A stretch of DNA of 29,341 nt from CAZGVW01 sp964529265 (GCA_964529265.1 CAZGVW010000147.1:1-29341); one strand, 5' to 3'. Shown: positions 7,773 through 15,165, counted from the first letter of the stretch. The notes: generated from the sequence alone by a model not told the origin. Made by a program: numbers and translations.

Positions 7773-7793
7773 AGCGCCGCGTCTTGCGGCGCT
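7773..7793 (-). terminator. Rho-independent-like terminator of the cupin gene
   Basis: An 8-bp perfect stem, AGCGCCGC / GCGGCGCT, with a 5-base loop begins 2 bases past the stop codon of the minus-strand cupin gene. On that strand the stem is followed by TTTCGGG, a short T run. Confidence 0.65.
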
Positions 7794-7794
7794 C

Positions 7795-8196
7795 TCACGA
7801 TCCCGGCGTCGGGTCGCCGCAGTGGCGCGTGGCGGGCACGAGGCACAGGAACCGCAGGCCCGCGTCCGACGCCTTGAACTGATGCTCGTGATCGGGGGGA
7901 ACGAAGATCACGTCGCCCGGCGCGATGGGGCGCTCCGCGCCCTCCAGCAGGATCGTCCCCCCGCCATCCAGAATCACGACCTCGTGCTCATAGTCGTGGC
8001 TGTGCCGCGGCGTGTGGCCGCCCGGCGCCACGTGAAACTGCCGCAGCGAGAAATTGGGGGCGCCATCCTCGCGCCCCACCATCATCGCCATCGACACGCG
8101 CTCCGCCCCCGGCATCGCGACGGGTCGGCTCTCGACCCGGTCGATGTTGCGGATCAAGCCCCGGGATGATCTGGCGCTGGCGTTCACGACCGCCAT
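7795..8196 (-). CDS. Small cupin-domain protein
   Basis: 133 residues from ATG 8196; the frame reaches a GTG at 8229 but neither start has a ribosome site. The protein is a single conserved beta-barrel cupin. Motif 1 reads GGHTPRHSHDYEHEVVILDGGG, with the HxH pair and Glu metal ligands. Motif 2 reads PGDVIFVPPDHEHQF, with the final His ligand. The length matches single-domain cupins. A bound divalent metal is likely; the substrate cannot be told, since this fold covers dioxygenases, isomerases and sensors. TAGAAT on the minus strand (8198-8203) directly before the ATG is a good -10 match, so the true start could be slightly downstream (GTG 8187). It is divergent from the MBL-fold gene. Confidence 0.85.
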   Translation of the reverse strand: MAVVNASARSSRGLIRNIDRVESRPVAMPGAERVSMAMMVGREDGAPNFSLRQFHVAPGGHTPRHSHDYEHEVVILDGGGTILLEGAERPIAPGDVIFVPPDHEHQFKASDAGLRFLCLVPATRHCGDPTPGS

Positions 8197-8266
8197 GATT
8201 CTAACCGCGGAGGGGAGCGGGGAAAACACCCTGTCTCAAGACTCCGACGGCGCCCCGGGCCACCGC

Positions 8267-8272
8267 TACAGT
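8267..8272 (+). promoter_or_regulatory. Candidate -10 element, leaderless start of the MBL-fold gene
   Basis: TACAGT is followed by exactly 7 bases and then ATG 8280. The same TACNNT-N7-ATG arrangement occurs before the genes at 14257 and 17965. No Shine-Dalgarno sequence is present, which supports a leaderless transcript and decides ATG 8280 over the in-frame GTG 8271. Confidence 0.45.
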
Positions 8273-8279
8273 GCCTCCC

Positions 8280-8948
8280 ATGACCGGCGCATTCACCAGA
8301 AACGACGCCTCTCCCGCGCTCGTGGAGGCCTTCACACTCGGCCCGTTCGCCACGAACTGCTACATCGTGCGCGAGCCGGCGGGCGCCGAGTGCTGGATCG
8401 TGGATGCCTCCTTCGAGCCGGGCGCCATGATCGAGCGCGTGCAGGCCCTGTCGCTCCGGGTCGCGGCAATCGTGCTCACGCACGCCCACGTGGACCACGT
8501 GGCGGGGCTCGGCGAGGTGAAGGCGGCTTTTCGGGAGGCGCCGATCCTGATTCACGCGGCGGAGCGCGACTGGCCCGCCGACCCGATGCTGAACCTCAGC
8601 GCCGCGATGGGCGAGCCCGTGAGCGCACCCGCGCCGGACCGCCTGCTCGAAGGAGGCGAAGACCTGACGCTGGGCGCCTCGCGCTGGCGCGTGATCCACA
8701 CGCCCGGGCACTCGCCGGGCGGCATCACGCTCCACTGCGCCGAGGCGGGGACGGCGATCGTCGGCGATACGCTCTTCGCGGATTCGATCGGCCGGTTCGA
8801 CCTGCCCGGCGGCGATGAGAAGACGCTGCTTCGATCGATCCGGGAGCTCCTCTACACACTGCCGGACGACACGGTCGCGCTGCCCGGCCACGGGCCATCG
8901 ACCACGATCGGGCGCGAGAAGCGATCCAATCCGTACGTCCGCGGCTGA
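8280..8948 (+). CDS. MBL-fold metallo-hydrolase, glyoxalase II-like
   Basis: 222 residues. The metal site of the metallo-beta-lactamase fold is complete: THAHVDH with H68, H70, D72, H73; HTPGHSPGG with H144; VGDTLF with D163; and LPGHGPST with H204. The C-terminal GREKRSNPYV tail is typical of the short YcbL/glyoxalase II-like subfamily, which lacks the C-terminal glutathione-binding domain of true GloB. It likely hydrolyses a thioester or related ester in the cytoplasm using a Zn/Fe dinuclear centre; the substrate is unknown. It is transcribed divergently from the cupin gene and ends 113 bases before the metal importer operon, separated by that operon's own promoter. Confidence 0.93.
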   Translation: MTGAFTRNDASPALVEAFTLGPFATNCYIVREPAGAECWIVDASFEPGAMIERVQALSLRVAAIVLTHAHVDHVAGLGEVKAAFREAPILIHAAERDWPADPMLNLSAAMGEPVSAPAPDRLLEGGEDLTLGASRWRVIHTPGHSPGGITLHCAEAGTAIVGDTLFADSIGRFDLPGGDEKTLLRSIRELLYTLPDDTVALPGHGPSTTIGREKRSNPYVRG

Positions 8949-8980
8949 GCGGCACGCGGCGACGGCCCAAGGGGCCCGCC

Positions 8981-9009
8981 TTGACCCTTCGAGTAGCCAC
9001 CGCTACCAT
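8981..9009 (+). promoter_or_regulatory. Promoter of the metal-importer operon
   Basis: TTGACC (8981-8986) and TACCAT (9004-9009) are separated by exactly 17 bases, a good sigma-70-type arrangement. The transcript start is expected near 9016, giving a leader of about 46 bases with GAGGG (9051-9055) 6 bases before ATG 9062. Two palindromic operators overlap and follow it. Confidence 0.7.
8993..9006 (+). promoter_or_regulatory. MntR-type operator 1 (GTAGC-N4-GCTAC)
   Basis: GTAGC-CACC-GCTAC is an inverted repeat with 5-bp arms placed in the -35/-10 spacer and covering the start of the -10 element. The TAGC-N4-GCTA core is what I recall for the E. coli MntR box. Bound repressor here would block polymerase. 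Confidence 0.72.
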
Positions 9010-9019
9010 TGGCCGGTTT

Positions 9020-9033
9020 GTAGCATATGCTAC
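9020..9033 (+). promoter_or_regulatory. MntR-type operator 2 (GTAGC-N4-GCTAC)
   Basis: GTAGC-ATAT-GCTAC is a perfect 14-base palindrome with arms identical to operator 1 and a centre 27 bases further on, just downstream of the expected transcript start. Two copies with identical arms within 41 bases are unlikely by chance in this GC-rich DNA. Confidence 0.75.
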
Positions 9034-9061
9034 TGCGCGGCGCCTTGCCTGAGGGCTCTTC

Positions 9062-10051
9062 ATGCGACACACAACGATTCGTGGACTCTTCGCTGCGGCG
9101 ATCGCCGCGGCGCTCGCCGTTCTGGCCCCCGTCCGCGCCGCCGAGCCTCGCGCGACGCCGCTCCGGATCGTGGCCACCACGGCCATGATCGGAGACATCG
9201 TGCGCGAGGTGTCGGGCGATCGCGCCGAGGTCGAGATCCTCATGGGCTCGGGCGTCGATCCGCACCTCTACAAGGCCACGCGCTCCGACATCGCGCGGCT
9301 GCTCGCCGCCGATGCGATCTTCTACAACGGCCTGCTGCTCGAGGGGAAGATGTCCGACGCCTTCGTCCGCGTCGCCACCGCGGGCAAGCCGGTGTACGCC
9401 GTCACCGAACTGCTCGATGAGGCGAGCCTCCTCGAGCCCGAGGAGTTCGCCGGTCACTACGACCCGCACGTGTGGATGGACCCCATCGGCTGGTCCAGCG
9501 CCGTGGACGTCGTGGCCGCGAAACTGTCCGAACTCGACCCCGCCGGCGCCGAGGCCTACACCTCGCGCGCCGCGGCGTACCGCGGCGAACTCGCCCGCCT
9601 GCACGAATACGCCGTGAAGTCGCTCAACTCCGTCCCCGCGCAGAGCCGCGTGCTCGTCACGGCCCACGACGCCTTCAACTACCTCGCGCGGCGCTATTCC
9701 TTCGAGGTCCGGGGCATCCAGGGCATCAGCACCGAGTCCGAAGCCGGTGTGCGCGACATCGAGCAGATCGTCTCCATCCTTGTGGAGCGGAAGATCCCGG
9801 CGGTGTTCAGCGAAAGCACCGTCGCCGACCGCAACGTGAAGGCGCTCATCGCGGGCGCCGCCGCACGGAGCCACACCGTTCGTCTCGGCGGCGAACTCTT
9901 CAGCGACGCGATGGGCGCCCCCGGAACGTACGAAGGCACGTACATCGGCATGATCGATCACAACGTGACGACCATCACCCGCGCGCTGGGCGGCGACGCG
10001 CCGGAGCGCGGCATGAACGGCCGCCTCGCGCCGCCTGAGAGCCAACGCTGA
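9062..10051 (+). CDS. Metal ABC transporter substrate-binding protein (TroA/MntA type, Mn/Fe/Zn)
   Basis: 329 residues with a signal peptide (basic RHTTIR, hydrophobic Ala/Leu core, cleavage near VRA-AE). No lipobox cysteine is present, so it should be a soluble extracytoplasmic protein. Cluster A-I metal-binding features are clear: GVDPHLYK (H68), DPHVWMD (H136), TAHDAFNY (H202) and GMIDHN (D299), matching the His/His/His/Asp set of TroA. There is no His/Asp-rich loop of the kind in zinc-specific ZnuA, which favours Mn or Fe. It is the first gene of the importer operon; its TGA overlaps the ATPase ATG (TGATG). The upstream promoter carries two MntR-like operators. Confidence 0.94.
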   Translation: MRHTTIRGLFAAAIAAALAVLAPVRAAEPRATPLRIVATTAMIGDIVREVSGDRAEVEILMGSGVDPHLYKATRSDIARLLAADAIFYNGLLLEGKMSDAFVRVATAGKPVYAVTELLDEASLLEPEEFAGHYDPHVWMDPIGWSSAVDVVAAKLSELDPAGAEAYTSRAAAYRGELARLHEYAVKSLNSVPAQSRVLVTAHDAFNYLARRYSFEVRGIQGISTESEAGVRDIEQIVSILVERKIPAVFSESTVADRNVKALIAGAAARSHTVRLGGELFSDAMGAPGTYEGTYIGMIDHNVTTITRALGGDAPERGMNGRLAPPESQR

Positions 10052-10917
10052 TGCGCGCCCCGCAGGACACCACCATCGCCACTCCCGGTCCGATTCTCGG
10101 CGCGCACCGCCGCATCGAGCCCAGCCTCGCCGAGCGCCCGGAGCACAGCGCCGAGAGCCCGCTCTCCGTGCACGACATGACCGTGGCCTACCAGCGCAAG
10201 CCCGTGCTGTGGGACGTCGATTACGACGCCCCCTCGCACGCGCTCATCGCCGTCGTCGGCCCGAACGGCGCGGGGAAGTCCACCTTCATCAAGGCGTGCC
10301 TCGGGCTCGTGCCGCTGGCTTCGGGCCGCGTCGAGATGTGGGGCCGCCCGCCCCGGGCTCAGCGCCGCCTCGTCGGCTACGTCCCCCAGCGCGAAACCGT
10401 GGATTGGGACTTCCCTGTCTCCGCGCTCGATGTCGTCTGCATGGGGCGCTACGGCATGATCGGCTGGTGCCGACCCGTCTCCCGCGCGCACAAGGAAGCC
10501 GGCCTCGCATACCTCGACCAGGTCGGCATGGCGGACTTCGCGCACCGGCAGATCAGCAACCTCTCCGGCGGCCAGCAGCAGCGCGTGTTCCTCGCCCGCG
10601 CCCTCGCGCAGGAGGCTCGCCTCTATTTCATGGATGAGCCCTTCGCCGGCGTGGACGCCGCCACCGAGCGCGCCATCGTCGATGTCCTCCGCGCGCTCAA
10701 GCGCGAAGGCCGCACCTGCATCTGCGTGCACCACGACCTTCAGACCGTGCCCGAGTACTTCGACCACGTCCTGCTGCTCAACATGCGCGTCGTCGCCGCG
10801 GGGCCGGTGTCCGAGGTCTTCACGAACGAGAATCTGCACAGAACCTACGGCGGCCGCCTCACGCTGCTCGACCAGGCCGCGGAGGCCCTGGCCCGCGCCC
10901 AGCGCGGCGAGGCGTGA
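10051..10917 (+). CDS. Metal ABC transporter ATP-binding protein (MntB/ZnuC type)
   Basis: 288 residues. It powers import of the metal delivered by the upstream binding protein. Walker A is GPNGAGKST (70-78), the ABC signature LSGGQQQR (171-178), Walker B LYFMDEP (191-197), and the switch His lies in CVHHDLQTV. The Q-loop region YVPQRETVDWDFPVSALDVV is characteristic of the manganese/zinc/iron (MZT) family. An additional 40 residues precede the usual start; ATG 10051 is kept because of the TGATG coupling with the preceding gene. It couples the same way to the first permease (TGA 10915-10917, ATG 10917). Confidence 0.95.
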   Translation: MRAPQDTTIATPGPILGAHRRIEPSLAERPEHSAESPLSVHDMTVAYQRKPVLWDVDYDAPSHALIAVVGPNGAGKSTFIKACLGLVPLASGRVEMWGRPPRAQRRLVGYVPQRETVDWDFPVSALDVVCMGRYGMIGWCRPVSRAHKEAGLAYLDQVGMADFAHRQISNLSGGQQQRVFLARALAQEARLYFMDEPFAGVDAATERAIVDVLRALKREGRTCICVHHDLQTVPEYFDHVLLLNMRVVAAGPVSEVFTNENLHRTYGGRLTLLDQAAEALARAQRGEA

Positions 10918-12353
10918 TGCTCGCGCCGCTCGGACACTTCGCGCCACCCGGCTCCATCACCGACGTCAGCGTCGAATGGCCGGGTTTCGCGGAAATCTGG
11001 CGCGTCCTTACGCTCCAGGCCGGCTACAACGCCGCGGTCGTCGTCGCCGGCGCAGCGCTGCTGGGGCTTGCCGCGGGCGTCGTCGGCGTCTTCGCTCTGC
11101 TCCGCAAGCGCGCCCTGATGGGCGATGCGCTCAGCCACGCCTCGCTCCCCGGCATCGCCCTGGCCTTTCTCGTCGCCACCTGGCTCGGCCTCGAGGGCCG
11201 CAGCCTCCCCGTGCTCCTCACCGGCGCCGCCGTGACCGGCGTCGTCGGCGCGCTCACCGTGCTCCTCATCGTGCGCTTCTCCCGCCTGAACGAGGACGTC
11301 GCCATCGGCGCTGTCCTCAGCGTCTTTTTCGGCGCCGGAGTCGTCCTCCTCAGCCACATCCAGCGCATGCAGGTCGGCAACCAGGGCGGCCTCTCGCGCT
11401 TCATCATGGGCCAGAGCGCCGCCATGAGCCTCGGCGACGCAACACTCATCGGCGCCATCGCCCTCACCGCCATCGCCAGCGCGCTCCTCTTCCTCAAGGA
11501 GTTCCGCCTCGTCTGCTTCGATCAGGACTACGCCGGCAGCCTCGGCTGGCCCGTGCTCCTCATCGACCTCGTGATGATGGCGCTCGTCACCATCGTCACG
11601 GTGATCGGCCTTCAGGCGGTCGGCCTGCTCCTCGTCGTCGCGCTCATCATCATCCCGCCCGCCGCGGCCCGCTTCTGGACTGATCGCCTCGGCGTCATGA
11701 CCGCCCTCAGCGGCCTCATCGGCGCCCTGAGCGGCTACCTCGGCGCCACAGCATCCGCCCTCCTCCCCCGCCTCCCCACCGGCGCTGTGATCGTCCTCAC
11801 CGCGGGCGCCCTTTTCATCCTCAGCATGACCGCCGCGCCCCGCCGCGGCTTCGCCGCCCGCGCCATCCGCCACGCCGGCCTCCGCCTCACCATCGCCAAC
11901 CAGCACGTCCTCCGCGCGATGTACGAAGCCTCGGAGCACAGCGGCGACCCCGCCGCCCCGGTCCCCCTCGCCGCTCTCGTTGCGGCCCGCGCGTGGAGCG
12001 AATCCCGTCTCGCCCTCCTCCTCCGCCTCCTCCAGTGGCGCGGCCTCCTCCGCCGCGAGCGCGACTCCATCCGCCTCACGCCCCGCGGCCGCGCCGATGC
12101 CGCACGCATCACGCGCAACCACCGCCTCTGGGAGGAATATCTCGTCGCCAACGCCGCCATCGCCCCCTCGCACGTCGATCAATCCGCCGACATGGTGGAG
12201 CACATCCTCTCGCCTGATCTCATCCGCGAACTCGAGGATGCGCTCCGCAGCCGCGGCCGATTGCCCGCGCCCGCCGACGCCGCGCCGCCCCGGAGCGTGC
12301 ATCCGATCCCGCTCTCCCCGCTCGACCGCGCCTCCGGAGAGCCCGCGTCATGA
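10917..12353 (+). CDS. Metal ABC transporter permease fused to a DtxR-like regulator domain (permease 1)
   Basis: 478 residues; a plain permease of this family has about 280-300. Residues 1-315 form the ABC-3 membrane domain (RALMGDALSHASLPGIALAF; DVAIGAVLSVFFGAGVVLL; GLLLVVALIIIPPAAARFWT). From about 322 on, the sequence reads as a DtxR-family protein: winged helix (ANQHVLRAMYEASEH ... LRLLQWRGLLRRERDSIRLTPRGRA) and a dimerisation/metal domain (NHRLWEEYL ... SHVDQSADMVEHIL). In DtxR numbering the ligand positions are M10=H330, H79=H402, E83=E406, H98=D421, C102=D425, E105=E428, H106=H429, all chelating residues with spacing exactly kept. The tail should lie in the cytoplasm. Overlaps permease 2 by ATGA. 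Confidence 0.9.
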   Translation: MLAPLGHFAPPGSITDVSVEWPGFAEIWRVLTLQAGYNAAVVVAGAALLGLAAGVVGVFALLRKRALMGDALSHASLPGIALAFLVATWLGLEGRSLPVLLTGAAVTGVVGALTVLLIVRFSRLNEDVAIGAVLSVFFGAGVVLLSHIQRMQVGNQGGLSRFIMGQSAAMSLGDATLIGAIALTAIASALLFLKEFRLVCFDQDYAGSLGWPVLLIDLVMMALVTIVTVIGLQAVGLLLVVALIIIPPAAARFWTDRLGVMTALSGLIGALSGYLGATASALLPRLPTGAVIVLTAGALFILSMTAAPRRGFAARAIRHAGLRLTIANQHVLRAMYEASEHSGDPAAPVPLAALVAARAWSESRLALLLRLLQWRGLLRRERDSIRLTPRGRADAARITRNHRLWEEYLVANAAIAPSHVDQSADMVEHILSPDLIRELEDALRSRGRLPAPADAAPPRSVHPIPLSPLDRASGEPAS

Positions 12354-13744
12354 ACCTCACCGCGCAGCAGTTCCTGACGATGGATCTCCCCGCGCTCCTC
12401 GCCGCGGTTCTGGCGACCGTCGCCTGCGCGCTCCTCGGCAACTTCCTCGTCCTCCGCCGCCTCAGCCTCATGGGCGATGCGATCTCGCACGCCGTGCTGC
12501 CCGGCATCGTCCTCGCGTTCCTCCTCACCGGCTCGCGCGCCACGCTGCCCGTGGTCATCGGCGCCGCCGCGGCCGGCGTCGCCACGGCCGCGCTCATCGA
12601 AATGGTCTGCCGCCTCGGCCGCGTCGAGACCAGCGCCGCCATGGGCGTCGTTTTCTCCATCCTCTTCGCCCTCGGCGTCGTTCTGCTCGAGCAGGCCGCC
12701 GCCGACCGCGTGGACCTCGACGCCGATTGCGTCCTCTACGGCCAGTTGGAGGACATCTTCTGGCCCGAAGCGACCGGCTGGGGCAGCCTCATCTCGCGCA
12801 GCGCCCTCGCCGCCGCCCCGCGCGAAATCATCACGCTTGCCATCGTCACGGCGCTCGTCGCCGCATTCATCGCGCTCTTCTTCAAGGAACTGCGCATCAC
12901 GTCCTTCGATCCCCAACTCGCCACCACGCTCGGCTTCCGCTCCGGCCTCATGCACTATGCCCTCATGCTCCTCGTCGCCATCGCCGCGGTCGCCGCGTTC
13001 GAGGCCGTCGGCTCAATCCTCGTCATCGCGATGCTCATCTGCCCCGCCGCGGCCGCCCGCATGGTCACCGATCGCCTTGCGCCCCAGATCTGGGCCAGCG
13101 TCGGCTTCGCGCTCGCCGCCGCCATTTTCGGCTACACCCTCGCCGCATGGGCGCCGCCGCTGCTCGGCGCGGAGCATTCCCTCATCGCCTCCGGCATGAT
13201 CACCGTCGTCGCCGGCGCACTCCTTGCCGGCGCGATCCTCTTCTCCCCGTCGCACGGCGTCGCCGCCCGCATCTCTCGGCGCCACCGCCTCTCCGCCACC
13301 ATCGCCCGCGAAGACCTCCTCGCCCTCCTGTATCGACGCGAGGAAGCCGGCCTCAGCGCCATCTCGATTCCCGACGCCGTCACCGCCATCGTCGCCGGCG
13401 CCGCCGGACTCACCACGCGCACCGCCCGCCGCGCCATCCGCGCAGCCCTCCGCCGCGGCGAGGCCGCCGCCGAACCCCACAACACGATCGCGCTCTCAAC
13501 AACCGGCCGCGACGAAGCCCGCCGCCTCATCCGCGCCCACCGCCTCTGGGAATCCTGGCTCGTCGATGAAGCCGGCCTTCGCCCCGATCACGTCCACCGA
13601 TCCGCCATGGACCTCGAGCACGTCACGAGCAGGCCCATGCGCACCGCACTCGGCCGCGGCGAGGCGCCAGCGCGCGACCCCCACCAGCGCGAAATCCCCG
13701 TTGAGCCCCCTCCCCCACCGCCATCGTCGCCCGATTCACGCTGA
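12350..13744 (+). CDS. Metal ABC transporter permease fused to a DtxR-like regulator domain (permease 2)
   Basis: 464 residues. The ABC-3 membrane domain (1-300) includes RRLSLMGDAISHAVLPGIVLAF, SAAMGVVFSILFALGVVLLEQ and GSILVIAMLICPAAAARMVT. The C-terminal part (about 305-464) is again DtxR-like: first helix AREDLLALLYRREEAG, wing ending LSTTGRDEA, then RAHRLWESWL and HVHRSAMDLEHVTS, and the short DPHQREIP box that resembles the DPHG-x-PIP segment of DtxR proteins. Ligand positions: M10=D322, H79=H397, E83=E401, H98=H416, C102=M420, E105=E423, H106=H424. The domain differs in sequence from that of permease 1, so the two fusions are old. It converges with mntR, overlapping by 9 bases. Confidence 0.9.
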   Translation: MNLTAQQFLTMDLPALLAAVLATVACALLGNFLVLRRLSLMGDAISHAVLPGIVLAFLLTGSRATLPVVIGAAAAGVATAALIEMVCRLGRVETSAAMGVVFSILFALGVVLLEQAAADRVDLDADCVLYGQLEDIFWPEATGWGSLISRSALAAAPREIITLAIVTALVAAFIALFFKELRITSFDPQLATTLGFRSGLMHYALMLLVAIAAVAAFEAVGSILVIAMLICPAAAARMVTDRLAPQIWASVGFALAAAIFGYTLAAWAPPLLGAEHSLIASGMITVVAGALLAGAILFSPSHGVAARISRRHRLSATIAREDLLALLYRREEAGLSAISIPDAVTAIVAGAAGLTTRTARRAIRAALRRGEAAAEPHNTIALSTTGRDEARRLIRAHRLWESWLVDEAGLRPDHVHRSAMDLEHVTSRPMRTALGRGEAPARDPHQREIPVEPPPPPPSSPDSR

Positions 13745-14167
13745 GCGCCCGCGCCCGTCCGCAAACTTCCGCATCGCGCCGATCGTCGCCTCGCTCGCGT
13801 GGTGCTCGATGCCCTCCGCATCGATCTCCGCCTGCGCCCGCGGCACGCCCAGCGCCAGCAGAAACGCAAGCACCACCTCGTGCCGCTTTCGCGATTTCTC
13901 CGCCAGCCGCCGCCCCCGCGCCGTCAGCCGGATCGGCTGATACGGCTCCGTCTCCACCAATCCCTCCCCCTGGATGCGCGAGATGATCCGCGTCACCGTC
14001 ACGTGGCTCACCCCCATCATCTCCGCGAGGTGCTTCACGCGCGCCTCTTCGCCCCGATCGTTGATCACCGCAATCGCCTCGACGTAGTCCTCCGCCGTCT
14101 CATCCCGGTGCGCAGCGCGGGTCGAGCGGAATCTCGCGGCTGGGTCCGACGATCGCTTCTTCTGCAT
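13736..14167 (-). CDS. mntR: DtxR-family manganese-dependent repressor MntR
   Basis: 143 residues from ATG 14167; upstream in-frame codons are excluded because ACGGAG lies about 9 bases before this ATG and a -10 element lies just beyond. It has a winged helix (ETAEDYVEAIAVI ... VKHLAEMMGVSHVTVTRIISRIQ) and a dimer domain (RKRHEVVLAFLLALG ... IDAEGIEHHASE). The Mn site of B. subtilis MntR is fully matched: Asp and Glu of EDYVEAI (D8, E11), H77 in RKRH, and E99, E102, H103 in EGIEHH, with the H77-H103 spacing of 26 kept. It has no SH3-like third domain, as usual for MntR. It faces the importer operon and is the obvious candidate to bind the GTAGC-N4-GCTAC sites at 8993-9033. Confidence 0.94.
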   Translation of the reverse strand: MQKKRSSDPAARFRSTRAAHRDETAEDYVEAIAVINDRGEEARVKHLAEMMGVSHVTVTRIISRIQGEGLVETEPYQPIRLTARGRRLAEKSRKRHEVVLAFLLALGVPRAQAEIDAEGIEHHASEATIGAMRKFADGRGRSA

Positions 14168-14191
14168 GCGGCTGGCTCCGTGCGATGCGCG

Positions 14192-14197
14192 ATCATA
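14192..14197 (-). promoter_or_regulatory. Candidate -10 element of mntR
   Basis: TATGAT on the minus strand matches TATAAT at five of six bases and lies 24 bases before ATG 14167, leaving room for a short leader with ACGGAG. I see no GTAGC-N4-GCTAC operator in this 89-base divergent gap, so mntR itself may not be under MntR control. Confidence 0.45.
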
Positions 14198-14243
14198 CCG
14201 GCAGGCGCACGCGCAAGGCGCCCCCGCGCACCCCGCCCGCGCA

Positions 14244-14249
14244 TACCAT
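14244..14249 (+). promoter_or_regulatory. Candidate -10 element, leaderless start of the alpha/beta hydrolase gene
   Basis: TACCAT is followed by exactly 7 bases and then ATG 14257. It is the same hexamer as the -10 of the metal operon (9004-9009) and of trpB (17952-17957). No Shine-Dalgarno sequence lies before the ATG. Confidence 0.5.
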
Positions 14250-14256
14250 CCCCGCA

Positions 14257-15081
14257 ATGAGCAAACGCCTCTCCGCGCTTCCCGCCTCCCTCCTTCAGCA
14301 ATCCCGCTTCGAGCGCCTCTGCGCCTCGAACAGCGATGAAGGAATCCCCGCCCTCCTCGCGCACCCGGATTGGAGCCATCCAGCCCCCGTTGTCATCTGG
14401 ATGCACGGCCGCACCGTCAGTAAGGAGATCGATCCCGGCCGCTACCTGCGCTGGATCCGCGCCGGCGTCGCCGCCTGCGCCATCGACCTTCCCGGACATG
14501 GCGAACGCTTCGACCAAGCCATGCAATCTCCCGACGCCACACTCTTCGTCGTGGACCAGGCCCTCGGCGAGGTCGATCGCGTGATCGAAGACCTTGCCCA
14601 TCCCCGCTTCGAAGGCGCATTCGACCTCGACCGCCTCGCCATCGGCGGCATGTCCGCCGGCGGCATGACCGCCCTCCGCCGACTCGCCGACGACCACCCC
14701 TTCCGCGCCGCGGCGGTCGAATCCACCGCCGGCGATTTCTCCCTCATGCCCTACATGGATCGCTACCCGGCCGATCTCATCGCCCGCCTCGACCCGTCGC
14801 GCCACATCGAGGGCTGGCGCCCCATCCCCCTGCTCGCCCTGCACTCCGAGGCCGATGAATGGGTCCCCGTCGCCGCCATCCGCACGTTCATCGAGCGCCT
14901 CCGCGCCCACTACACACGCATCGGCGCCGATCCCGATCTCGCCCGCCTGGTCACCTGGCCCCGCACCGGCGCGCCGAACGAGCACGCCGGCTTCGGCAAC
15001 GTCTCCAACGACGCCAAGAACCTCCAGACCGAGTTTCTCGCCGCCGCGCTCGGCGCCGCAGCCCCCGCCCGGCAGCCCTGA
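14257..15081 (+). CDS. Alpha/beta hydrolase (prolyl oligopeptidase / dienelactone hydrolase-like)
   Basis: 274 residues. The oxyanion region VVIWMHGRTVSKE leads into a nucleophile elbow GGMSAGG with Ser133. The acid is Asp200 in HSEADEWVP and the base His243 in NEHAGF, so the Ser-Asp-His triad is complete and in normal order. The block GVAACAIDLPGHGERFD before the elbow is typical of serine esterases/peptidases of this superfamily. No signal peptide is seen, so a cytoplasmic esterase or peptidase is likely; the substrate is not predictable. Start ATG 14257 is chosen from the TACCAT-N7-ATG arrangement; the longer open frame upstream is discarded. It is divergent from mntR with 89 bases between. 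Confidence 0.9.
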   Translation: MSKRLSALPASLLQQSRFERLCASNSDEGIPALLAHPDWSHPAPVVIWMHGRTVSKEIDPGRYLRWIRAGVAACAIDLPGHGERFDQAMQSPDATLFVVDQALGEVDRVIEDLAHPRFEGAFDLDRLAIGGMSAGGMTALRRLADDHPFRAAAVESTAGDFSLMPYMDRYPADLIARLDPSRHIEGWRPIPLLALHSEADEWVPVAAIRTFIERLRAHYTRIGADPDLARLVTWPRTGAPNEHAGFGNVSNDAKNLQTEFLAAALGAAAPARQP

Positions 15082-15094
15082 GGCGCTCGTCCGG

Positions 15095-15100
15095 TACCAT
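15095..15100 (+). promoter_or_regulatory. Candidate -10 element of the thioredoxin-fold gene
   Basis: TACCAT lies 65 bases before ATG 15166. The leader then contains the hairpin GTCCCG / CGGGAC (15112-15117, 15123-15128) and GGAG about 7 bases before the start. The hexamer is identical to the other -10 candidates in the window. Confidence 0.4.
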
Positions 15101-15165
15101 TCTGCATACCCGTCCCGTCGGCCGGGACCCTGCCGCCCCCCGAAGGAAGCCCCCGGAGAACCCCC

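Noticed and set aside
10845..12302. Minus-strand ORF of 485 residues opposite permease 1
   Set aside because: Very acidic Glu/Gly/Ala composition typical of the reverse frame of a GC-rich membrane gene.
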